64,000 nucleotides of DNA from assembly GCA_944474755.1 (NCBI GenBank), contig OX104116.1, forward strand, positions 6,885,547-6,949,546, read 5' to 3'. This document shows positions 14,101 to 26,100 of this stretch, in pieces. The stretch is from Limnoperna fortunei. Taxonomy: Eukaryota > Mollusca > Bivalvia > Mytilida > Modiolidae. Below the pieces are notes generated by a model. The model ran no database searches, was not told the DNA's origin, and was given only the letters and a program-made list of their open reading frames with translations. The translations under genes were made by a program, and so were the position numbers. Each line of letters begins with the position of its first letter. Position 1 is the stretch's first letter.

Positions 14101-17100
14101 TCATAGACAATTGATCCCTGCATGGGCCTCCTCGTCTACATGATAGCAGTTGTAAGTCATAGACAATTGATTCCTGCATGGGGCCTCCTCGTCTACATGA
14201 TAACAGTTGTAAGTCATAGACAATTAATTCCTGCATGGGGCCTCCTCGTCTACATGATAGCAGTTGTAAGTCATAGACAATTGATCCCTGCATGGGGCCT
14301 CCTCGTCTACGTGATAACAGTTGTAAGTCATAGACAATTGATCCCTGCATGGGGCCTCCTTGTCTACATGATAACAGTTGTAAGTCATAGACAATTGATC
14401 CCTGCATGTAAGTCATTGACAATTGATCCCTGCATGGGGCCTCCTCGTCTACATGATAGCAGTTGTAAGTCATTGTTAATTGATTCCTGCATGGGGCCTC
14501 CTCGTCTACATGATAGCAGTTGTAAGTCATAGACAATGATCCCTGCATGGGTCCTCCTCGTCTACATGATAGCAGTTGTAAGTCATAGACAATGATCCCT
14601 GCATGGGTCCTCCTCGTCTACATGATAACATTTATAAGTCATAGACAATGATCCCTGCATGGGTCCTCCTCGTCTACGTGATAGCAGTTGTAAGTCATAG
14701 ACAATTGATCCCTGCTTGGGGCCTCCTCATCTACGTGATAGCAGTTGTAAGTCATTGTTAATTGCTTCCTGCATGGGGCCTCCTTGTCTACATAATAGCA
14801 GTTGTAAGTCATAGACAATTAATCCCTGCTTGGGGCCTCCTTGTCTACGTGATTGCAGTTGTAAGTCATAGATAATTGATCCCTGCATGGGGCCTACACG
14901 TCTACATAATAGCTGTCGTAAGTCATAGACAATTGATCCCTGCTTGGGGCCTCCTCGTCTACATGATAGCAGTTGTAAGTCATTGTTAATTGATTCCTGC
15001 ATGGGGCCTCCTCGTCTACATGATAGCAGTTGTAAGTCATAGACAATTGATCCCTGCATGGGAGCCTCCTCGTCTACATAATAGCAGTTGTAAGTCATAG
15101 ACAATTGATCCCTGCATGGGGCCTCCTCGTCTACATGATAGCAGTTGTAAGTCATTGACAATTGATCCCTGCATGGGGCCTCCTCGTCTACATGATAGCA
15201 GTTGTAAGTCATTGTTAATTGATTCCTGCATGGGGCCTCCTCGTCTACATGATAGCAGTTGTAAGTCATAGACAATTGATCCCTGCATGGGGCCTCCTCG
15301 TCTACATAATAACAGTTGTAAGTCATTGACAATTGATCCCTGCATAGGGCCTCGTCATCTATATAACAGTTGTAAGTCGTAGAAAATTGATCCCTGCACT
15401 GGGCCTCGATGTTTATTTGATAACGGTAGTAAGTCATAGACAGTTGATCCCTGCATGAGGCCTCTTGGTCTACATTATAACAGTTGTAAGTCATTAACAA
15501 TTGATCCCTGCATGAGGCATCGTGGTCCACGTGATAATGGCAGTAAGTCATTGTCAATTGCTCCCTGCATGGGGCCTCGTCCTTTACGTGATAACAGTTG
15601 TAAGTCATAGACAATTGATCCCTGCATGGGGCCTCCTCGTCTACGTGATAACATTTGTAAGTCATTGACAATTGATCCCTGCATGGGGCCTCCTCGTCTA
15701 CGTGATAACAGTTGTGAGTCATAGACAATTGATCCCTGCATGGGGCCTCCTCGTCTACATGATAACAGCTGTAAGTCATAGACAATTGATCCCTGCATGG
15801 GGGCCTCCTCGTCTACGTGATAACAGTTGTGAGTCATAGACAATTGATCCCTGCTTGGGGCCTCCTCGTCTACATGATAGCAGTTGTGAGTCATAGACAA
15901 TTGATCCCTGGATGGGGGCCTCCTCGTCTACGTGATAACAGTTGTAAGTCATAGACAATTGATCCCTGCATGGGGGCCTCCTCGTCTACGTGATAACAGT
16001 TGTGAGTCATAGACAATTGATCCCTGCTTGGGGCCTCCTCGTCTACATGATAGCAGTTGTGAGTCATAGACAATTGATCCCTGGATGGGGGCCTCCTCGT
16101 CTACGTGATAACAGTTGTAAGTCATAGACAATTGATCCCTGCATGGGGCCTCCTTGTCTACATGATAACAGTTGTAAGTCATAGACAATTGATCCCTGCA
16201 TGTAAGTCATTGACAATTGATCCCTGCATGGGGCCTCCTCGTCTACATGATAGCAGTTGTAAGTCATTGTTAATTGATTCCTGCATGGGGCCTCCTCGTC
16301 TACATGATAGCAGTTGTAAGTCATAGACAATGATCCCTGCATGGGTCCTCCTCGTCTACATGATAGCAGTTGTAAGTCATAGACAATGATCCCTGCATGG
16401 GTCCTCCTCGTCTACATGATAACATTTATAAGTCATAGACAATGATCCCTGCATGGGTCCTCCTCGTCTACGTGATAGCAGTTGTAAGTCATAGACAATT
16501 GATCCCTGCTTGGGGCCTCCTCATCTACGTGATAGCAGTTGTAAGTCATTGTTAATTGCTTCCTGCATGGGGCCTCCTTGTCTACATAATAGCAGTTGTA
16601 AGTCATAGACAATTAATCCCTGCTTGGGGCCTCCTTGTCTACGTGATTGCAGTTGTAAGTCATAGATAATTGATCCCTGCATGGGGCCTACACGTCTACA
16701 TAATAGCTGTCGTAAGTCATAGACAATTGATCCCTGCTTGGGGCCTCCTCGTCTACATGATAGCAGTTGTAAGTCATTGTTAATTGATTCCTGCATGGGG
16801 CCTCCTCGTCTACATGATAGCAGTTGTAAGTCATAGACAATTGATCCCTGCATGGGAGCCTCCTCGTCTACATAATAGCAGTTGTAAGTCATAGACAATT
16901 GATCCCTGCATGGGGCCTCCTCGTCTACATGATAGCAGTTGTAAGTCATTGACAATTGATCCCTGCATGGGGCCTCCTCGTCTACATGATAGCAGTTGTA
17001 AGTCATTGTTAATTGATTCCTGCATGGGGCCTCCTCGTCTACATGATAGCAGTTGTAAGTCATAGACAATTGATCCCTGCATGGGGCCTCCTCGTCTACA

Positions 17101-20100
17101 TAATAACAGTTGTAAGTCATTGACAATTGATCCCTGCATAGGGCCTCGTCATCTATATAACAGTTGTAAGTCGTAGAAAATTGATCCCTGCACTGGGCCT
17201 CGATGTTTATTTGATAACGGTAGTAAGTCATAGACAGTTGATCCCTGCATGAGGCCTCTTGGTCTACATTATAACAGTTGTAAGTCATTAACAATTGATC
17301 CCTGCATGAGGCATCGTGGTCCACGTGATAATGGCAGTAAGTCATTGTCAATTGCTCCCTGCATGGGGCCTCGTCCTTTACGTGATAACAGTTGTAAGTC
17401 ATAGACAATTGATCCCTGCATGGGGCCTCCTCGTCTACGTGATAACATTTGTAAGTCATTGACAATTGATCCCTGCATGGGGCCTCCTCGTCTACGTGAT
17501 AACAGTTGTGAGTCATAGACAATTGATCCCTGCATGGGGCCTCCTCGTCTACATGATAACAGCTGTAAGTCATAGACAATTGATCCCTGCATGGGGGCCT
17601 CCTCGTCTACGTGATAACAGTTGTGAGTCATAGACAATTGATCCCTGCTTGGGGCCTCCTCGTCTACATGATAGCAGTTGTGAGTCATAGACAATTGATC
17701 CCTGGATGGGGGCCTCCTCGTCTACGTGATAACAGTTGTAAGTCATAGACAATTGATCCCTGCATGGGGGCCTCCTCGTCTACGTGATAACAGTTGTAAG
17801 TCATAGACAATTGATCCCTGCATGGGGCCTCGATGTCTACATAATAACAGTTGTAAGTCATAGACAATTGATCCCTGCATGGGGCCTCCTCGTCTACGTG
17901 ATTATAGTTATAAGTCATTGTCAATTGCTCCCTGCATGGGGCCTCCTCGTCTACATGATAGCAGTTTTAAGTCATAGACAATTGATCCCTGCATGGGGCC
18001 TCGATGTCTACATAATAACAGTTGTAAGTCATAGACAATATCCCTGCATGGTGCCTCCTCGTCTACATAATAACAGTTGTAAGTCATTGACAATTGATCC
18101 CTGCATGGGGCCTCGTCGTCTACGTGATAACAGTTGTGAGTCATAGACAATTGATCCCTGCATGGGGCCTCCTCGTCTACACGATAACAGTTGTAAGTCA
18201 TTGACAATTGATCCCTGCATGGGGCCTCCTCATCTACATGATAACAGTTGTAAGTCATTGACAATTGATCCCTGCATGGGGCCTCCTCATCTACATGATA
18301 ACAGTTGTAAGTCATTGACAATTGATCCCTGCATGGGGCCTCCTCATCTACATGATAACAGTTGTAAGTCATTGACAATTGATCCCTGCATGGGGCCTTC
18401 TCATCTACATGATAACAGTTGTGAGTCATTGACTATTGATCCCTGCAGTAGGCCTTGTCGTCTACATGATAACAGTTGTAAGTCATTTGATCCCTGCATG
18501 GGGCCTCGACTGGCTACTTATTAACAGTTGTAAGTCATTGACTATTGATCCCTTCATGGGGCCTCCTCATCTACATGATAACAGTTGTAAGTCATTGACA
18601 ATTGATCCCTGCATGGGGCCTCCTCATCTACATGATAACAGTTGTAAGTCATTGACTATTGATCCCTGCATGGGGCCTTCTCATCTACATGATAACAGTT
18701 GTGAGTCATTGACTATTGATCCCTGCAGTAGGCCTTGTCGTCTACATGATAACAGTTGTAAGTCATTTGATCCCTGCATGGGGCCTCGACTGGCTACTTA
18801 TTAACAGTTGTAAGTCATTGACTATTGATCCCTTCATGGGGCCTCCTCGTCTTCGTGGTAACAGTTGTAAGCATTGTCGATTGATCCGTTCACAGGTCTC
18901 TGTGATAATTGAATTAAGTTGAATATATACATGAAACTTTATTGCCCCAACATTGTTAAGAATTCTGTGCAGTAAATAGTTTAAGCACTCTTACATTAAC
19001 AAAATTTGTGAATAAGGATATTTTACATGTATGATATAAAGCCTCAGAAGTCATAATAACATTGTATTGTCTTGTGAGTGATTTCTTTAAATGTGAACTT
19101 TTAATGTTGTTTACAAAATTGATTTATTTTCTTTTTGGTATTATTTTAATTCTGTGTTTCACTTCTGTTATATTTTCCAATTTTTTTATCCCACAAATTA
19201 TTTTGACTTTTTTTCTGAATGCTTGCAGATATTAAGCTTATATTTTAGTAAACCTTTAGAAGTTACAGGTCAAGTTTGAATGTTGTTCCATGTCCAGTGA
19301 TTTTTTATGATCGTGGCCCTTGGACTTGGCAAGTTGTATTTATACCCCCCGCTTTGATTTCGAAAAAAGAAGTGGGTATACTGTTTTACCTTTGTCCATT
19401 TGTCTGATTGTAGTCCGTTTGGAACACAAATTTCTGTCGCAGTTTTCTAAGCTACTAAGGATACAAAAGCCTAAAATATATTGGATATTGCTTTATCATA
19501 CATTACCATATAGTGTATAGTGATTGTATGCTCCTTGGTCATCTTCTTCCTGTTTACTGAATACTTATGAAAGTCATATTTGTGAAAGCTAGTGTATCTT
19601 CAGTGAGCTCACAGTCCACACTTGTTTCTGGTAGTGGACTTGTTTTGTTATAATGTATGGCAGACATAGTTTATTCTGTATTTTTAAAACCACAAAAAAA
19701 GGTAATTAAAATAACATGATAAACGATCACAAACTTTCTGAAAAGTTCCAATATTTTGTAGGTGCAGTCTCCAAGGCTATACTAACAGCTGCTGGTGAAG
19801 GTCTGCAGAGAGAGATCTATGAGGCAGGTAAGGACTATATCTGTATGAGGCAGGTAAGGACTATATCTGTATGAGGCAGGTAAGGACTATATTTGTATTA
19901 GGCAGGTAAGGATATATCTGTATTAGGCAGGTAAGGATATATCTGTATGAGGCAGGTAAGGACTATATCTGTATGAGGCAGGTAAGGATATATCTGTATG
20001 AGGCAGGTAAGGACTATATCTGTATGAGGCAGGTAAGGACTATATCTGTATTAGGCAGGTAAGGACTATATCAGTATGAGGCAGGTAAAGACTATATCTG

Positions 20101-23100
20101 TATGGGGCAGGTAAGGAATATATCTGTATGAGGCAGGTAAGGACTATATCTGTATGAGGCAGGTAAGGACTATATCTGTATTAGGCAGGTAAGGATTATA
20201 TCTGTATTAGGCAGGTAATGACTATATCTGTATGAGGCAGGTAAGGATTATATCTGTATTAGGCAGGTAATGACTATATCTGTATGAGGCAGGTAAGGAC
20301 TATATCTGTATGAGGCAGGTAAGGACTATATCTGTATGAGGCAGGTAAGGACTATATCTGTATTAGGCAGGTAAGGACTATATCTGTATTAGGCAGGTAA
20401 GGACTATATCTGTATTAGGCAGGTAAGGATATATCTGTATTAGGCAGGTAAGGATATATCTGTATGAGGCAGGTAAGGATATATCTGTATGAGGCAGGGA
20501 AGGACTATATTTTTATGAGGCAGGTAAGGACTATATCTGTATGAGGCAGGTAAGGACTATATCTGTATGAGGCAGGTAAGGACTATATCTGTATGAGGCA
20601 GGTAAGGACTATATCTGTATGAGGCAGGTAAGGACTATATCTGTATAAGGCAGGTAAGGACTATATCTGTATGAGGCAGGTAAGGACTATATCTGTATGA
20701 GGCAGGTAAGGACTATATCTGTATAAGGCAGGTAAGGACTATATCTGTATGAGGCAGGTAAGGACAATATCTGTATGAGGCAGGTAAGGACTATATCTGT
20801 ATTGGAAGCTGTTTACTACTTTGTTCAGGAAAATTTTATTAATTAATTTAAATAAAATTAAATTAATTAAATTAAGAATCTGGAAAGAAGTTGTAACTTG
20901 ACATCTACCCATAGTACATTAGTACCAATGCTTAATGTCCTATCTACATGTATTCATCTTCTTTACGTTATTAAAGCTTTAGATATTGCGAAACTAACTG
21001 GTAATGATCTTTTATTATAAACATGCTATGCTATAATAACCACTACGTAGTAAGAATCCAGTAATTTACGTATTACCCAAGATGCAACATGCCATTCAGT
21101 TTCAGGTTTCTCAATTATTTTCCTGTAGTAAACATAATTAAAATGCCAATTAATACACATCGCACAGCCGGTTAATAAAAAACGGCAATAACTATCATCA
21201 TTTATGAATAATGATCGATTTTAAACACAAAACCAATAAAAAAATGGTGACACTGTCAAAAGATAGCAAGATCGACCAATGCAACTTCATTTGGACATCG
21301 ACATGATCAAAGTCCTGGGAGTGATTCACTCCAGCTCTCCTTCATAGTGTACGTTTATTCATTCTAACCAACCACATGATCCATAGTATACAAACTACCT
21401 TAACCATTTTGCCATCGAGGGCCCTGAATCCATACTGCCAACAGAAAACTCTTAGCCTCAGTAGGAAAGGTGGCAATCCTTGTAAATTGGAGTTGAGTAC
21501 ACCATGTGCATAGAAAGGCTTGAACATGCCACATTAGAGATCTGTGATCAAATAGCAGATGACTAATTACATTAACCAATCAACTGCTTAGACCCCCCTC
21601 GGATAATATTGGTGCATTACGTAAAAATAAAATAAACTGAAAAAAACATATTAAATGGACTTTTTTTATTGTTAGCTATGGGTTCAGAAGACAAGAGTTT
21701 AATTGTAACGTCAGGAGGCAAGATGAACTGTAAACATGTTTTTCACTTTATGGCTCAGTCTAGTTTGCCCAAGTGGCAGGCTGGAGTAACTAAGTGCCTC
21801 CAGGAGGCTGATAACAGGAGGTTGTCTACACTGTCTCTGCCAGCATTAGGAACAGGTAGGTGTATTATATATCAGCAGTTATATTTTGTTTGTTTGCCTG
21901 AGTAGTGTTTAATGCCAATTTCAGCTATTTTTTTAGTTATATTGTAGCGTCCATTTTTTGTTGGGGGAGGAAGACAGAAATAGTCTAATGTAATGTCTGT
22001 ACAATTCTAATATGACTTGCATATTTAAAAATAGGCTTATTTGATTTGTCAAGATTTAACTTCCATTGGAGAGTTTTCAGGAGATTAATTTTATGACAAA
22101 TGACGTTGACCAAACTCTTTTTTGTGTAACCAGTGTAAACTAAGTCGGTGGTATTCTTTATCTACAGCAATAAAATTACAGGTTATTTAAAATTTGTTAA
22201 ATTTGAAACTTTCCAAAAACCCACATACTGGGTAATATTTATACATCAGGTCAATGTTTAAGGGCTACAACATTTTATTATAAGGATATGTTTGTTTATT
22301 TGTTTGTTAAAAACCACTTTTATCAGATTTTATCTGTATCATGGCATCCAGTTTCTATTGGAAAGGAAGCAGGAGGGAGTTCCCAGAGAAAAACACTTTG
22401 GTTTTGCAGGAAAACTGGCAATCCCTGTAAATTAACAATGTAGTTCAACATTTCCTGACAGCAGTAAGGCTCAGACTGACAACCTTAGACATGTGTATAT
22501 GATCACATTTATTGAAAGAAAGATCCCTATTGACCTGGAGGCCAATACTTCTGTGTCATAAAGAAAGATCCCTATTGACCAGGAGGTCAATACTTCTGTC
22601 CCTATTGACCTGGAGGCCAATACTTCTGTGTCATTAAGAAAGATCCCTATTGACCTGGAGGCCAGTACTTCTGTGTCATAATTACTAAAACTCAATCTGT
22701 TAGTGCAGAAAAGTTTTTTCAATAATTTATTAATGACCCTACAAATTGGAATTCTTAAGACAACTTGGCTACAGGAACCATATAATGAGAGGGATTGTGG
22801 GATATTGTGAGCATGCTCAATAAGGTTCTTTAATTCAAACTTGAAACTGCTAATCAGTTTAATTATATACCCCGCAACTTGTTTGGGGGGAAAGATAGGA
22901 ATCACCCTGTCTGTCTGTTAGTCCGTCCTTCCATCTGTCTGTCGTCTATCTGTCCGTACGTCCACATCCTTGTAAGCACTTCTCCTAAACCACTAGACAG
23001 ATTTTGATGAAACTTCACATGAAGGAAGTACATCATATGTAGATGTGCATGAAGAATTTTCATCGCTGTCGGATATTATTCAGGGGAGATAATTGGACTT

Positions 23101-26100
23101 GAAGCTCACAGTCCACACTTGTTAGATTTAACTTTTGAAATGAGTTTATACTAGCAAAACTTTTTAAACTATTAACTAGTCTTGTTCATATTAAGGATTG
23201 GATAATGATTCTACAATTTGTACTTGTGGTATTGTAGGACAAAAAGCATTAAAGCCAAGTGAAGTTGCATCAGCCATATTTAAAGCAGTGAAGAGTTTCT
23301 CAGCTGCACATGTAAAACAAGTGACAGTTGTAGTCTACCAACAGGAGATGGCTGGTGAATTCATCACAGAACTTAAAAACATAGCTGGTTTAAACAAACA
23401 TAGTGCAAATAGGACCTCAGAACAACACAGGGTAAAAAGGACCACTGAAAGTGATGAGCATGACCATAACAAACATAGGGCAAATAGGACCTCTGAACAA
23501 CATAGAGCAAAAAGGACCACTGAACGTGGTGAGTATGACCATTACAAACATAGGTAAAATAGGACCTCTGAACAACATAGAGCAAAAAGGACCACTGAAC
23601 GTGGTGAGTATGACCATTACAAACATAGGACAAATAGGACCTCTGAACAACACAGGGCAAATACGACCTCTAAACAACATAGGGCAAAAAGGACCACTGA
23701 ACGTGGTGAGTATGACCAAAACAAACATAGGGCAAATAGGACCTCTGAACAACATAGGGCAAATACGACCTCTGAACAACATAGGGCAAAAAGGACCACT
23801 GAACGTGGTGAGTATGACCAAAACAAACACCGGGCAAATAGGACCTCTGAACAACATAAGGCAAAGAGGACCACTGAACGTGGTGAGTATGACCATTACA
23901 AATATAGGGCAAATAGGACCTCTGAACAACATAGGGCAAATACGACCTCTGAACAACATAAGGCAAAGAGGACCACTGAACGTGGTGAGTATGACCATTA
24001 CAAACATAGGGCAAATAGGACCTCTGAACAACATAGGGCAAATATGACCTCTGAACAAAATAAGGCAAAAAGGACCACTGAACGTGGTGAGAATGACCAA
24101 TACAAACATAGGGCAATTAGGACCACTGAACGTGGTAAGTATGACCATAACAAACATAGGGCAAATAGGACCTCTGAACAACATAGGGCAGAGAGGACCA
24201 CTGAACGTGGTGAGTATGACCATAACAAACATAGGGCAAATAGGACCTCTGAACAACATAGGGCAAATAGGACCTCTGAACAATATAGGGCAAAGAGGAC
24301 CACTGAACGTGGTGAGTATGACCAATAGAAATATATTGCAAATAGGACCTCTGAACAACATAAGGCAAAGAGGACCTCTGAACGTGGTGAGTATGACCAT
24401 TACAAACATAGGGCAAATAGGACCACTGAACATGGTGAGTATGACCATAGCAAACATAGGGCAGATTGTACCTCTGAACAACACAAGGCAAAGAGGACCA
24501 CTGAACGTGGTGAGTATGACCATTACAAACATAGGGCAAATAGGACCTCTGAACAACATAGGACAAAAAGGACCTCTGAACGTGGTGAGTATGACCAATA
24601 GAAATATAGGGCAAATAGGACCTCTGAACAACATAGGGCAAAGAGGACCACTGAACAACATAGGGCAATGAGGACCACTGAACGTGGTGAGTATGACCAA
24701 TAGAAATATAGGGCAGATAGGACTTCTGAACAACATAGGGCTAATAGGACCTCTGAACAACATAGGGCAAAGAGGACCACTGAACAACATAGGGCAATGA
24801 GGACCACTGAACGTGGTGAGTATGACCAATAGAAATATAGGGCAAATAGGACCTCTGAACAACATAGGGCAAATAAGACCTCTGAACAACATAGGGCAAA
24901 GAGGACCACTGAATGTGGTGAGTATGACCAATACAAACATAGGGCAAATAGGACCTCTGAACAACATAGGGCAAAGAGGACCTCTGAACAACATAAGGCA
25001 AAGAGGAACTCTGAACGTGGTGAGTATGACCATTACAAACATAGGGCAAATAGGACCACTGAACATGGTGAGTATGACCATAGCAAACATAGGGCAAATA
25101 GGACCTCTGAACAACATAGGGCAAAGAGGACCTCTGAACGTGATGAGTATGACCATTACAAACATTGGGCAAATAGGACCACTGAACATGGTGAGTATGA
25201 CCATAGCAAACATAGGGCAGATAGGACCTCTGAACAACATAAGGCAAAGAGGACCTCTGAACAACATAAGGCAAAGAGGACCTCTGAACGTGGTGAGTAT
25301 GACCAATACAAACATAGGTAAAATAGGACCTCTGAACAACATAAGGCAAAGATGACCTCTGAACAACATAGGGCAAAAAGGACCTCTGAACGTGGTGAGT
25401 ATGACCAATAGAAATATAGGGCAAATAGGACCTCTGAACAACATAGGGCAAATAGGACCTCTGAACAACATAGGGCAAATAAGACCTCTGAACAACATAG
25501 GGCAAAGAGGACCACTGAACGTGGTGAGTATGACCATTACAAACATAGGGCAAATAGGACCTCTGAACAACATAGGGCAAAGAGGACCACTGAACGTGGT
25601 GAGTATGACCATTACAAACATAGGTAAAATAGGACCTCTGAACAACATAGAGCAAAAAGGACCTCTGAACGTGGTGAGTATGACCAATAGAAATATAGGG
25701 CAAATAGGACCTCTGAACAACATAGGGCAAATAGGACCTCTGAACAACATAGGGCAAATAAGACCTCTGAACAACATAGGGCAAAGAGGACCACTGAACG
25801 TGGTGAGTATGACCATTACAAACATAGGGCAAATAGGACCTCTGAACAACATAGGGCAAAGAGGACCACTGAACAACATAGGGCAAAGAGGACCACTGAA
25901 CAACATAGGGCAATGAGGACCACTGAACGTGGTGAGTATGACCAATAGAAATATAGGGCAAATAGGACCTCTGAACAACATAGGGCAAATAGGACCTCTG
26001 AACAACATAGGGCAAATAAGACCTCTGAACAACATAGGGCAAAGAGGACCACTGAACGTGGTGAGTATGACCAATAGAAATATAGGGCAAATAGTACCTC

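Noticed and set aside
12129..18922. Many frames on both strands reading MQGSIVYDLQLLSCRRGGP or WGLLVYMI
   Set aside because: 19-codon periodicity of the 57-bp repeat; not genes. Only 12050-12241 is coding here.
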